A stretch of 64,000 bases of DNA from Akkermansia muciniphila (GTDB lineage: Bacteria > Verrucomicrobiota > Verrucomicrobiia > Verrucomicrobiales > Akkermansiaceae), in contig CANQLV010000001.1 of NCBI GenBank assembly GCA_947624785.1, positions 288,199 through 352,198 of the forward strand, given 5' to 3'. A program made the position numbers and the translations under genes. Each line of letters opens with the position of its first letter. Positions within the stretch are counted from its first letter, which is position 1. Under the pieces are notes generated by a model. That model saw only the letters and a program-made list of their open reading frames with translations. It was not told the origin of the DNA and searched no databases. This document shows positions 50,749-59,441 of this stretch, in pieces.

Positions 50749-51053
50749 TTGCAGATGCCGCATCAGGTATTCCCCCTGAAGTGGTCGGAGGCATCATCGT
50801 GGCTGTCCTGAGTGCGTCCGGCGGATGGGTAGCCAGGGGGCGCAAATCCCCCCAGCAATCAGAGGATGCCCAACGCGTTTATCTGGAAGATAAATTCGCC
50901 ACCCGTGAAGAAGTTGCCGAAATCAAGCAACAACACCGGGCGGAGGTGTCCGACCTCCACGCGCGCCTAACCGGAATCACGGTCAAGCTCAATGAGATGT
51001 ACGGACAGCAAAACATGATGATTGAAATTCTTAAATCACGGAAATCACTATGA
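50736..51053 (+). CDS. Small membrane protein with coiled coil, possible spanin-like
   Basis: A 105-residue protein with one N-terminal transmembrane helix (EVVGGIIVAVLSASGGWVA) and a coiled-coil (REEVAEIKQQHRAEVSDLHA). The layout (membrane anchor plus coiled periplasmic part, just after the amidase) is that of an inner-membrane spanin, but no outer-membrane partner is evident. Confidence 0.5.
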   Translation: MWGLIADAASGIPPEVVGGIIVAVLSASGGWVARGRKSPQQSEDAQRVYLEDKFATREEVAEIKQQHRAEVSDLHARLTGITVKLNEMYGQQNMMIEILKSRKSL

Positions 51054-51307
51054 ACCAACATGCCAAGGTTAAAATCGCCATCCTGCGCAGTCTCAAGCGG
51101 ATGCCCAAGACCTACACGATGCGCGACGAAGCATTGCGCGCAGAGGTCTGTCTGGACGTGCAGCCGCGCCCCACGCTGCTGGAACTGGAAGACGCTCTTA
51201 CGGACCTGGAACAATCTTCCTGCATTATCGGCACCCGCAACGAGCTGACCGGGGAACGCAAGTGGATGATCACGGATGCCGGAATACTACAACTTGGACA
51301 GATATGA
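51050..51307 (+). CDS. Small phage protein, winged-helix-like
   Basis: An 85-residue protein (KVKIAILRSLKRMPKTYTMR, LLELEDALTDLEQSSCIIGT, ERKWMITDAGILQL) with the strand-helix pattern of a small winged helix. Its start overlaps the previous stop (ATGA) and its stop overlaps the next start. Function unknown. Confidence 0.55.
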   Translation: MNQHAKVKIAILRSLKRMPKTYTMRDEALRAEVCLDVQPRPTLLELEDALTDLEQSSCIIGTRNELTGERKWMITDAGILQLGQI

Positions 51308-51387
51308 CCATCCCGGACGCTATTGTTACCATTGCTTCCATGGCCTTTAGCCTAACCGCTTTATATTTATTCATTAAATACCGATGA
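51304..51387 (+). CDS. 27-residue membrane peptide in an ATGA overlap chain
   Basis: MTIPDAIVTIASMAFSLTAL followed by YLFIKYR: a single hydrophobic helix with a basic end. Its ATG overlaps the stop of the upstream gene and its TGA overlaps the start of the terminase small-subunit gene. The two overlaps argue that this very short frame is translated. Confidence 0.5.
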   Translation: MTIPDAIVTIASMAFSLTALYLFIKYR

Positions 51388-51944
51388 AGAAACTCCGTCA
51401 GGACAGCGTAGCTGCCAATCTGCCGCCCTACCTCCGGGATGCGGTGGACGAGATGTTTTTCTCCGGCACGACCTACAAGGCCGTGCAGGAACGGGTGGCG
51501 GAAGACGGCATCACCTGGAGCCTGACGAGCATCGCGCAGTATTACCACAACCACGTCCAGCCGCTGATGGCGACACGCCGCAAGGACATAGCCGCCAAGC
51601 TCAACAAGATGGACGCCTCCGACCTGGACGAGGCTACCTTGCAGGCTGTGCGCTCCACGGTGTTTGACCTGGCAACCTCACCAGGCAGCGACCCCAAAAC
51701 CCTGAAAACTCTGTTCGGCATCGTGCAAAGTTACGCCAAGGGCAAGCTGGAATCCACTCGCCTGCAACTGGACATCGACAAATGGCAGACGATGGCCGCC
51801 CAGGCACTGCTGGACAAGGCGCTTTCGCCGGAGGTCCAGGCAATCGTCAATGGCGAGGGCAGTGACGCCCAGAAGGTGGCCATGCTGCGCCCGCTGCTGT
51901 TTGGCAAGGCACAAACAATTACACCGGAATTTATCAATGGATAA
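51384..51944 (+). CDS. Terminase small subunit-like (Mu gp27/DUF3486 type)
   Basis: A 186-residue protein with an N-terminal HTH region (TTYKAVQERVAEDGITWSLT, SIAQYYHNHVQPL) and a helical C-terminal half (TLKTLFGIVQSYAKGKLEST). The order before the large subunit and the HTH plus helical layout match the small terminase subunits of Mu-like phages, which recognise the packaging start. It overlaps the ATPase gene by 8 bp. Confidence 0.7.
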   Translation: MKKLRQDSVAANLPPYLRDAVDEMFFSGTTYKAVQERVAEDGITWSLTSIAQYYHNHVQPLMATRRKDIAAKLNKMDASDLDEATLQAVRSTVFDLATSPGSDPKTLKTLFGIVQSYAKGKLESTRLQLDIDKWQTMAAQALLDKALSPEVQAIVNGEGSDAQKVAMLRPLLFGKAQTITPEFING

Positions 51945-52866
51945 AGGCAACTCCCAGCCCCTGATCAATCTGCTTACCTTCCAGGAAGTGGCCTTTTGGC
52001 TGCGGCTGCGCACCATGTTTTTTTTGTGGGCTCGGCAGCGCGGCAAGTCCTACCTTATTGCCGCCAAGGCGATAGACCGCATGCTGGAACGTGCCGGACG
52101 GAGTTGTTATTTTGTCAGCGCATCCATTGCCACGGGCAAGGAAATCGTGGAAAAAGAGGCCCAAATCTGGCACGACGCGCTGGCCAAACTACGGGCAAAA
52201 CAGGAAGCCCTGGGCAAGGAACTGGGCGGCAATGTGGTGGACAAGCGTTCTCACAAGCTGCTGGCCGTGGATGATCTGGCGGAACTGATGGACAAGCAGA
52301 CGGCCCAGGTGCGCATCTACCATACGCGCACCTCTTACAGCCGCACCAAGATTCTGGCCCCCAACCCGGACACGGCGCGCGGCTGGACCGGAGATGTGTT
52401 TGGCGACGAGGTAGGGTTCTGGCCAGACTTCCGGGCGGTCCTGGACGCTGTGGAGCCGATCATCTCCCGCAATCCTGATTTTCTGATGTGGATGTTCACG
52501 ACGCCGCCGGAGGACGACAAGCATTTCACCTATGATTTTCTCAACCCCGGCCCGCTGGAATTCACGCCCAACGCCCAGGGGAATTTTTACAAGACGGAGG
52601 CCGGCTATCCGGTCCACCGTGTGGACATTTTTGACAGCGAGCTGGCGGGACTGTCCCTGTTCGATCCGCTCTCCGGCAAGCCGGTGGCGTTTGAAGAATA
52701 CCGCGCCCACGCCATGGATAAGGCATCTGCCGATCGCAACTATGCGCTCAAGTTTGTTCAGGGCGGGCAATCCGCCGTGCAGCTGGCGTGGCTCAACAAC
52801 GCCATGTACAAGGGAGCGCAGTGCTGCACGGGCATTGATCTTAGCAAGGAGGTACTGGCAGCATGA
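51937..52866 (+). CDS. Terminase large subunit, ATPase part
   Basis: A 309-residue packaging ATPase. A Walker A-type loop lies in WARQRGKSYLIAAKA (residues about 31-45), and Walker B with the catalytic acid in GDVFGDEVGFWPD. The following TTPPEDDKHFTY region contains a motif III-like stretch. It ends at a TGA that overlaps the ATG of the next gene, which carries the nuclease part. I start it at ATG 51937; the longer frame back to 51850 is inside the previous gene. Confidence 0.8.
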   Translation: MDKGNSQPLINLLTFQEVAFWLRLRTMFFLWARQRGKSYLIAAKAIDRMLERAGRSCYFVSASIATGKEIVEKEAQIWHDALAKLRAKQEALGKELGGNVVDKRSHKLLAVDDLAELMDKQTAQVRIYHTRTSYSRTKILAPNPDTARGWTGDVFGDEVGFWPDFRAVLDAVEPIISRNPDFLMWMFTTPPEDDKHFTYDFLNPGPLEFTPNAQGNFYKTEAGYPVHRVDIFDSELAGLSLFDPLSGKPVAFEEYRAHAMDKASADRNYALKFVQGGQSAVQLAWLNNAMYKGAQCCTGIDLSKEVLAA

Positions 52867-53561
52867 GCAACTATGAGACATTGATACCGTCCACATGGGC
52901 GGAACACTTGAAAGGCGGCAAGGTATGCCTAGGCCTGGATGTGGCGTCCACCATTGAGGACAAGTCCAACCCGAGCTCGCTGACAGTGATGGAGCAATGG
53001 GAAGGCGTCTATTATGAACGGCTGGTTGTGCGATGGAAGACGGAAGACCTGGACGTGATGGAATCCATCATCCGGCACGTCCTCAAACCCATCGCCAAAT
53101 CATATCGCAAGGCCTTGGTGGTCGATAAATCCAATGAAAAATTTGCGGCTAACAAACTGCGACAAAGACTGTCCGGCGAAATTCGCGTAATCGGATTTGC
53201 TGGGAACAACAATGTCATCTACGAGGGAGAAAAGACCGACGCCAAAACGGCCATGGGGTCCGCGTACTGTGGCGCGTTGGAAGATGGCCTGATCGCCATG
53301 CCCTCCGGCAAATGGCTGAGGGATGATCATCGGCTGGTCAAGCGCAACGGGGCCAAGTTTGAGTGCAAGCCGGACAAGAACGGCAACCATGCCGACACGT
53401 TTGACAGCGGCAAACTGGCCTACTGGGGATTTGTGGGCAAAAGCTTTGTCGTAGTTCCCCCCGAACCGGGCCGGCGCGACGTGAACAACTCCTGGGCACA
53501 AGCTGCTAATCAGGCGGGCCTGTGGAATAACCAAAACCTTGATGAAAGACCGTTTGCATGA
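52863..53561 (+). CDS. Terminase large subunit, nuclease part
   Basis: A 232-residue RNase H-like nuclease. The catalytic acids are found in CLGLDVAST, ALVVDKSNEKF and NHADTFDSGKLAYWG, the three motifs of large-terminase nuclease domains. It starts with an ATGA overlap on the ATPase gene, so the two are made in balanced amounts. In most Mu-like phages these domains are one protein. Confidence 0.75.
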   Translation: MSNYETLIPSTWAEHLKGGKVCLGLDVASTIEDKSNPSSLTVMEQWEGVYYERLVVRWKTEDLDVMESIIRHVLKPIAKSYRKALVVDKSNEKFAANKLRQRLSGEIRVIGFAGNNNVIYEGEKTDAKTAMGSAYCGALEDGLIAMPSGKWLRDDHRLVKRNGAKFECKPDKNGNHADTFDSGKLAYWGFVGKSFVVVPPEPGRRDVNNSWAQAANQAGLWNNQNLDERPFA

Positions 53562-55579
53562 GCCGGAACAATAAATTCAGAAAGGGAGGAACTCTGGGCA
53601 ATCTCACGCTGACACCAGCACAGGCTGCCCGCCTGAAAAGCGACAGCAAGCCGGTGGTATTTACCGAGCAGGACTTGCGCGACATCCTGGGCGACCAATC
53701 CCGGCATCTGTCCTATACGCCTCCCCTAGACTTTTTGAACATTTCCACCGTGCGCTCCTGTATGAATGAAGCCCTGCGCGGAGCGTACGCACAGGTGCAG
53801 TGGATATGGGAACAGCTGGAACCGGCCGATGCCGTGCTGGCCAGCTGCGTGGAAAAGAGGGACACCGCCCTGAAAAAGCTACCCTGGCGCATCGTCAAAA
53901 AGAAAGGCCTGAGCGATTTGGAAGACGCTATTGCAGACGCCCAACTCAGAACGGCCAAGGACTTTTGCAATGCCATATCCAATATGGACGAAGCGATCGC
54001 CGCGTTCGGTCAGGCATCTTTCAGGCATTTCCGCCGGTTGCAAATGGTGGAGACTTCCCGTGAATTTATCCTGCAAGTTACCGATAACTGGAATTGGAGC
54101 CGAGACGGCTACAATGGGAAATGGCAGTGGAACCCACGCGCGACATTTGGAACGGCGCGGGCGGAAGAGGTACCCGTGCCAGAATGGTCCATCCTGACGC
54201 GGCTCTGCCCGCGTCCCATTGACCAGGTGGCCATGATGCTGTGCCTGGACCGCAAGAACGCCAAGGCACAGTGGATGACCTGCAACGGACGTTACGGCAC
54301 GCCGCCGTTTTTTGTGATCATGCCGGAAGGAACGGATGAAGACACCAAGACGCTTTATCTGAAAATGGCCATGCAGTGCATCAGCAACAGCTGCGGCACA
54401 CTACCTCCCGGTGCTGATGTCAAGGCCGTGAGCGTACCGGCCAGCACGCCGGACATGTTTCTCAAACTGATCGACCTGTCCACCCAGGAACTGGTGCTGC
54501 GCTCCACCAACGGCCAGATGACCATGCTGACCGCTCCTGGGGCAGGCACCAACACGGAAACCGGCTCAACGCACGAAGACGGCTTTGACGATTTGGCTGC
54601 GGCCGAAGGCAAGGACATTGCCGGCGTTCTCAACCGGGGTATGGTGCGGCCCATCATCGAACAATGGCACCCCGGCCAGGAAATTTACGTGGAACTGGAA
54701 ATCAAGCACCCGGAAGCGGACGACACGGTGGCCAGCGTCACCAACATTTCCCAGCTGGCCGGAGTAGGCTACCGAACTCCCGACGACCAGGTGCAGGAAT
54801 TGACCGGGTACAACGTCACCACCCAGGCCATGCCGGGAGCTGACGGGCTGGGCTTGCAATCTCCCCTGCTGCGGGAGATGCACACCCGTTATGCGCCAAC
54901 CATGCTGTGGCCGGCAGCGCGTGAAGCGTTTGACCAGTCCTGCATGCGAAAAGACTGCAACAGCCGCACCCAGGAACCGGCATTGAGCAAGGATGAACTC
55001 GATACCCTGCGCCGTATGGCGGAGGTGCCGGGAATAGGAGAAGTGGCCAAATTGGCGGAAACGCTACAGGCCCCCTTAAAAGCCGCCATGGACACCGAGA
55101 TGCAAAACGGCCCGCAAGAGCCGGGAACCCTCGTTGCAACCCCGTTGCAAATCGCAAATTTGGAGGATGACGACGAAAGGAAGGACACCAACGGGAAGAT
55201 GAGCCGGTCGGAAGCGGCCAGACACGCCGCCAGAGTGCGCTGGGGGCAGGAAGGAAGAACCGGCCGGAACCGTGGCGTCGGGCGTGAAGGGGAAACCAGA
55301 TCCGGCAGGAGCAACACGCCATTGAAAGCCGGCCAAAATGCCACAGTCACCGAAAAAGTGGATGCGGTGGAAAAGGCCATCACCAGGACGGCCATGAAAG
55401 GCGGCAGCGTGAAAACTGGCGTGAAGGTCGGCAAGAAAGATCTAACGGTGGATGGAGGGCATAAGGACTACTACGGAGCCAAACACGCGCAGAAGCATAT
55501 AGACAAGGGAGAGACAACCGCCCGGAAAGCAGCCCAGGCCATTGTCACGGGCAAACGCTCCAAAGATGGACCGGAGTAG
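53558..55579 (+). CDS. DUF935 portal protein (Mu gp29-like) with C-terminal nuclease-like extension
   Basis: A 673-residue protein. The first 480 residues form a Mu-type portal (FTEQDLRDILGDQSRHLSY, ADAVLASCVEKRDTALKKLP, CNGRYGTPPFFVIMPEG, TQELVLRSTNGQMTML). From about residue 545 a separate basic domain follows: NGKMSRSEAARHAARVRWGQ, then VDGGHKDYYGAKHAQKHIDK and KAAQAIVTGKRSKDG. That pattern resembles the small nuclease-type toxin domains attached to phage structural proteins. The domain ends at an early TAG, and what looks like its final strands (VLFNDGKKQIKLNTAYKDKR) lie directly after it in another frame. Confidence 0.8.
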   Translation: MSRNNKFRKGGTLGNLTLTPAQAARLKSDSKPVVFTEQDLRDILGDQSRHLSYTPPLDFLNISTVRSCMNEALRGAYAQVQWIWEQLEPADAVLASCVEKRDTALKKLPWRIVKKKGLSDLEDAIADAQLRTAKDFCNAISNMDEAIAAFGQASFRHFRRLQMVETSREFILQVTDNWNWSRDGYNGKWQWNPRATFGTARAEEVPVPEWSILTRLCPRPIDQVAMMLCLDRKNAKAQWMTCNGRYGTPPFFVIMPEGTDEDTKTLYLKMAMQCISNSCGTLPPGADVKAVSVPASTPDMFLKLIDLSTQELVLRSTNGQMTMLTAPGAGTNTETGSTHEDGFDDLAAAEGKDIAGVLNRGMVRPIIEQWHPGQEIYVELEIKHPEADDTVASVTNISQLAGVGYRTPDDQVQELTGYNVTTQAMPGADGLGLQSPLLREMHTRYAPTMLWPAAREAFDQSCMRKDCNSRTQEPALSKDELDTLRRMAEVPGIGEVAKLAETLQAPLKAAMDTEMQNGPQEPGTLVATPLQIANLEDDDERKDTNGKMSRSEAARHAARVRWGQEGRTGRNRGVGREGETRSGRSNTPLKAGQNATVTEKVDAVEKAITRTAMKGGSVKTGVKVGKKDLTVDGGHKDYYGAKHAQKHIDKGETTARKAAQAIVTGKRSKDGPE

Positions 55580-55674
55580 TGGCACGGGGCAAGAAAGGCT
55601 CCAAAGCGGTTTTGTTCAACGACGGGAAAAAACAGATCAAACTGAACACGGCCTACAAAGACAAACGACCATAA
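55579..55674 (+). CDS. Downstream fragment completing the portal's C-terminal domain
   Basis: A 31-residue frame from GTG 55579, which overlaps the portal TAG by one base and lies in the -1 frame relative to it. The sequence GKKGSKAVLFNDGKKQIKLN followed by TAYKDKRP looks like the last strands of the same nuclease-type domain. It is either a frameshifted remnant or a short coupled gene. Confidence 0.4.
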   Translation: MARGKKGSKAVLFNDGKKQIKLNTAYKDKRP

Positions 55675-55691
55675 AAGAGAAAGGCCCGGTC

Positions 55692-55811
55692 ATGAACCAG
55701 GCCCTACGGGCGGATAACACGGGCTTTGGCCCCAGTTTACTTGCTCAAGCTCATGCGTCACCGCAAAAGCAAGTTGCCGACCGGATCTTTAAGCTAACAC
55801 ACAAGAACTAA
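55692..55811 (+). CDS. Possible 39-residue peptide
   Basis: A short frame (MNQALRADNTGFGPSLLAQA ... DRIFKLTHKN) between portal and protease genes. Only its position supports it. Confidence 0.25.
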   Translation: MNQALRADNTGFGPSLLAQAHASPQKQVADRIFKLTHKN

Positions 55812-55833
55812 AGAACAAGAGCGAATTTAAGAC

Positions 55834-57000
55834 ATGAAAGTGATACCGTTTAACGAAGCGCCCCATGCGCCCTATGAACTGGGGAAAGTGCCGGCTGCCG
55901 GATGGTTTGCGGTGGAGCCAACCTGCGAGTGGACGCCCAAAATGCAGGATGAACTGCGGCGAGCCTTGAACGATCCTTCCGACACGGTGTACCAGGCCCG
56001 GCTGGATGCCCAGGGATTGATGATCCTGGAAGACAGTTTTTCCCTGGAAGACACCGACGGGCGCGGTCTGCCCACCTCCGAGCAGCACAAATTTGAAAAG
56101 GCGTTCGGCTGGGTGAAGGCGCTGCACGCGGAAGGGGATATGCTCTGGGCCTGGATTGAATGGACCCCCAAGGGACACCAGGCCGTGAATGAAGGGGAAT
56201 ATGTGTTCTTTTCCACAGAATACGATTACCCGGATTTTGAAGTGATTGACAACCGCGTGGTGGCTCCGGTCCGGCTGGCCGGCCTGAGCGTAACCAACTA
56301 CCCCAACCACAAGGGACAACTCCCGATGACCAATTCTCGCAAACAAGCAAACCGAGATAACCAACAAGACAAAGACATGAAACCGACCAACAAGACCCGC
56401 ACGGCCATCACCAAGCCGAAGCGTGACAAGAACAGCGAGCTGGACCAGACGCCGGATGAACCGACCGAGGAAAAGACGCCTCCCACCCCTCCGGCCCAGG
56501 AGGATAACAAACCCGCCGACACGAATTCGGACACTGACCCAGATGACCCGGAAAAGGACACCAACGACGACGGCAGCGCTGCCGTAAACATCCTGATGAA
56601 ACTCGCGGAAGAGATGGATCTGGACGAATCCGCCAACGCGGAGGACGTGCTGGCCGCCGTCCAAGGCCTCAAGTCCAAGGTGGAGGAACTGACCGCTGCT
56701 CTGGCTGCCGCCAACGCATCCGGAGGACCGGACACCAACAGCCGCAAACGGCGTTACCCGAACCTGGCTCCCCTGCGCGACGTCAACACGCGGATGCAGG
56801 GCCAGAAACCCAACCGGGATGTGAGCGTGCGCATCAACGGAATGAGGCGCGACGTGAACACCCAGGAGAAAGCCATGACGGACTACTGCCAGGGCCGCGT
56901 GGATAAGGAAGAACACAAGCTGGGGCGTCAACTCAACTCTGCCGAATACGCCCGCGTCTGGCGCGATGCCCGCCAGGACTACCAGGACGGCCTGCGCTAA
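55834..57000 (+). CDS. Mu I-like prohead protease/scaffold
   Basis: A 388-residue protein. The N-terminal half is the protease domain (IPFNEAPHAPYELGKVPAAG, WVKALHAEGDMLWAWIEWTP, EYVFFSTEYDYPDFEV, LAGLSVTNYPNHKG), typical of Mu I-type peptidases. The middle is a low-complexity acidic and Pro-rich stretch, and the C-terminal part is helical (AVQGLKSKVEELTAALAA), suited to be the scaffold. The protease processes the prohead and removes the scaffold. Confidence 0.82.
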   Translation: MKVIPFNEAPHAPYELGKVPAAGWFAVEPTCEWTPKMQDELRRALNDPSDTVYQARLDAQGLMILEDSFSLEDTDGRGLPTSEQHKFEKAFGWVKALHAEGDMLWAWIEWTPKGHQAVNEGEYVFFSTEYDYPDFEVIDNRVVAPVRLAGLSVTNYPNHKGQLPMTNSRKQANRDNQQDKDMKPTNKTRTAITKPKRDKNSELDQTPDEPTEEKTPPTPPAQEDNKPADTNSDTDPDDPEKDTNDDGSAAVNILMKLAEEMDLDESANAEDVLAAVQGLKSKVEELTAALAAANASGGPDTNSRKRRYPNLAPLRDVNTRMQGQKPNRDVSVRINGMRRDVNTQEKAMTDYCQGRVDKEEHKLGRQLNSAEYARVWRDARQDYQDGLR

Positions 57001-57047
57001 GGCATCCGGCAACAACCAACACACCAACACACGAAAGGAAATCAACC

Positions 57048-57488
57048 ATGATCGTCTATGACAAGCCGGTGCTGCGCCGGCAATACACGGAGGAAGCCAG
57101 CAAGCAGGGCCACCTCCATGAAGGCAAATTTGCCTCCATCAATGCTGCCGGGGAAATCGCCCTGGAAGACAACGACACAATGCCCCATGGCGTGATCAGC
57201 GAGCCGGACGGCCAGCTGCGCTCCATGCTGGGCAATCGGACCGGGGCATCCATCATCCTGTGGTCCAGCCAGTCCATCGTGCAGGCCCAGCTGGGCACAG
57301 ACCCCGGCACCATCAAGATGAACACCCCGCTCAAGCGTAACGCTGACGGTACCGTTTCCGCATCCTCGGAAACCGCCGGCGACCTGATTGTGGGTTACGC
57401 TGTTCAGGACGTGGCCACCACCAAGGCCGGGCAGCTGATCAACGTGATCATGTGCAAGCCCTACAAAGTGGAGGCAGCCTCCGAATAA
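57048..57488 (+). CDS. Capsid decoration-like protein
   Basis: A 146-residue beta-rich protein (YTEEASKQGHLHEGKFASIN, TMPHGVISEPDGQLRSML, GDLIVGYAVQDVATTKAGQL) between the protease and the capsid genes, the usual place for a DUF2190-like decoration protein. No enzyme motif. Confidence 0.65.
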   Translation: MIVYDKPVLRRQYTEEASKQGHLHEGKFASINAAGEIALEDNDTMPHGVISEPDGQLRSMLGNRTGASIILWSSQSIVQAQLGTDPGTIKMNTPLKRNADGTVSASSETAGDLIVGYAVQDVATTKAGQLINVIMCKPYKVEAASE

Positions 57489-57519
57489 CATCATTATTAA
57501 CTTTTAACCATTAACTGAT

Positions 57520-58476
57520 ATGAGCACAAATTACACTTACTGTTACTCGTTGCACCAGATGGTGGTGGGCTGGTTCCGCCGTTCTCCGGTCAATCCATTG
57601 TCCTTTATCGCGCCGTCCGTGAAGGTGGACGGAGACAGCGGGACGTATGACTATTTTCCCCAGGGATATGCGTTCCGTCGCGTGGACACCTCGCGCGGAC
57701 GCCATCAATCCGCCCGCAGCCTGGACCTGGTTTGCACACCACATCCATTTGCCCTGGAGGACCACAGTCTGCGCATCGGCATCGACGATCAGGATTTGCA
57801 TTTGTCCAGGGAAGAACTGGACGCCCGCCGCTCCGAAGTGGCCGCCCTTAAAGCGGAGGCCAGGACGGGAACGCTTCTGGGCGTCTGGCAAAGGTCCATG
57901 ATTGCCGACGGGTTTGACCATTTCCGCAGCCAGGTTCAGGCGCGTTCCGGCGTGGGCAACTGGTCGTCTTCCTCCGCCGATCCAATGAAGGAACTCAAGG
58001 ACGAGATTGACCGCATGGAAACCCAGGCCGGCATCAAGCCCAACCGCATTCTGATTCCGAGCAAGAAGTGGGATGTTCTGGGGGCCTCCCCCGCCATCCT
58101 GGATGCCATCACCTACAACAGCGCCAGGGAACTGACCGTTGACTTGTTCAAGCAACTGCTGGGCGTCCATGCCGCCGACGATCTCCAGGTAATGGTGGCC
58201 AATGTCTCCGTTGGCAAGGATGAAGCAGGACCATCCGTGGAGTTTGAAGGAACCAACTTGCTGGGTGACGACGTATGGCTGACCTATGCCCAGGAGGGAA
58301 TGACCGTCGGGGACTTCTCCGGCCTCAAGGTGCTGAGCGCCGGCGGCGACGCCTACGCGGAAAACGTAGAAAGCTACTACGAGCGCGGCATCCATACCAC
58401 CTGGTACGAAATCAATATGAAGCATACGTACGCCGTAACGGCTCCGCCCTGCGTGAGCCGCCTGACGATCAGCTGA
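57520..58476 (+). CDS. Major capsid protein
   Basis: A 318-residue protein in the position of the Mu T-type major head protein. Features consistent with HK97-fold capsids of this group are an N-arm (FIAPSVKVDGDSGTYDYF), a spine-helix-like region (LSREELDARRSEVAALKAEA), an IKPNRILIPSKKWDVLGASP segment and the P-domain end YERGIHTTWYEINMKH. It is preceded by the decoration gene and followed by a strong hairpin. Confidence 0.8.
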   Translation: MSTNYTYCYSLHQMVVGWFRRSPVNPLSFIAPSVKVDGDSGTYDYFPQGYAFRRVDTSRGRHQSARSLDLVCTPHPFALEDHSLRIGIDDQDLHLSREELDARRSEVAALKAEARTGTLLGVWQRSMIADGFDHFRSQVQARSGVGNWSSSSADPMKELKDEIDRMETQAGIKPNRILIPSKKWDVLGASPAILDAITYNSARELTVDLFKQLLGVHAADDLQVMVANVSVGKDEAGPSVEFEGTNLLGDDVWLTYAQEGMTVGDFSGLKVLSAGGDAYAENVESYYERGIHTTWYEINMKHTYAVTAPPCVSRLTIS

Positions 58477-58481
58477 TCATG

Positions 58482-58512
58482 GCCTCCCGCTTCCGTTGCG
58501 GAAGCGGGAGGC
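58482..58512 (+). other. Strong hairpin after the capsid gene
   Basis: A perfect 14-bp stem (GCCTCCCGCTTCCG 58482-58495, CGGAAGCGGGAGGC 58499-58512) with a TTG loop and no T tract, 5 bp after the capsid stop. It is better explained as an mRNA-stabilising 3' end or an attenuator than as a full terminator. Confidence 0.75.
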
Positions 58513-58542
58513 AAAGACTAACAACAACTAAAAGACCAAATC

Positions 58543-58935
58543 ATGATGACAAAACCTAATACCAGCAAGACCAAAACATCCGCCCCCATGGCTGAACCCC
58601 AGGGCGACAATACCAAACCGGCAGACGGAGAACCCACCGCCCCCAACATGACCAAGCAAGAATATGACGCCTTGACCGGCACGGCATCCCAAGAAGAGGA
58701 TCCTCCTAAAACGGAAAACAGAGAAATTAAAGGACAGGAACCTGTATCATCCGCCGCCACCTTGCGAACAGCTGAACCTTCCCGCGTGGAAATTGCCGCG
58801 ACTATTGCCTCCGGCCTGGTGGCTCACGGACGCTATGCAGCACTGCTGCGCGACGAGCGCATGATCCGCGAGCTGGCGCTCAACTCCCTGCGGGTGGCCG
58901 ATGCCCTGATCTCCGCCGCTAACCCCCAAGCCTGA
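58543..58935 (+). CDS. Small phage protein, low-complexity N-terminus
   Basis: A 130-residue protein with a Thr/Pro/Glu/Ala-rich first 80 residues and a helical C-terminal part (VEIAATIASGLVAHGRYAAL, MIRELALNSLRVADALISAA). Located between capsid and DUF1320 genes. Function unknown. Confidence 0.55.
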   Translation: MMTKPNTSKTKTSAPMAEPQGDNTKPADGEPTAPNMTKQEYDALTGTASQEEDPPKTENREIKGQEPVSSAATLRTAEPSRVEIAATIASGLVAHGRYAALLRDERMIRELALNSLRVADALISAANPQA

Positions 58936-58942
58936 CCGCTTC

Positions 58943-59395
58943 ATGAAAGCCTGGATCAAGCTGACGACGGATGACCTGGCCCTGGTATTCAACGCCAAGG
59001 AATTGGCCGTTGTGGCACCGTCCGGCCCGGACTCCGCCAATCCCTGGACGCTGGACACCCTGGACGACGTGACAGCCATGGTCAGGGAATCCATCGCCAG
59101 CAATCCGGCCAACGCGCTGGACGATGACCAGGCAACCATACCGCGCACGCTGCGCGCTGCCGCGATGGACATTGCGGCGGTGCGTCTGCTCAAGCGTTTC
59201 AGCATGGCCATCACCGACGAGCGGCGCAAGGCGGCGGATGATGCCGCCGCACTGCTGGCCTCCATTGCCAGGGCGGAACGCAAGGTAATGGGGCCGGACG
59301 GCAAGGTGCATGTGCCCGCATCGCACAAGCCGTCCATTATCGCCCCGTCTCCGGCCTACGGCAACGACGGCACAGGCTGGTACCCGGAGCCATGA
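58943..59395 (+). CDS. DUF1320 (Mu gp36-like) head-tail connector protein
   Basis: A 150-residue protein with the DUF1320 pattern: KLTTDDLALVFNAKELAVVA, LDDVTAMVRESIASNP, TLRAAAMDIAAVRLLKRF and the ALLASIARAERKVMG segment. In Mu-like phages this family sits after the capsid and helps join head and tail. It follows the previous gene by 8 bp. Confidence 0.82.
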   Translation: MKAWIKLTTDDLALVFNAKELAVVAPSGPDSANPWTLDTLDDVTAMVRESIASNPANALDDDQATIPRTLRAAAMDIAAVRLLKRFSMAITDERRKAADDAAALLASIARAERKVMGPDGKVHVPASHKPSIIAPSPAYGNDGTGWYPEP

Positions 59396-59441
59396 TCGAG
59401 GCATCATGGCAGTTAATAGTGAATAGTTATCAGGTAATAGC

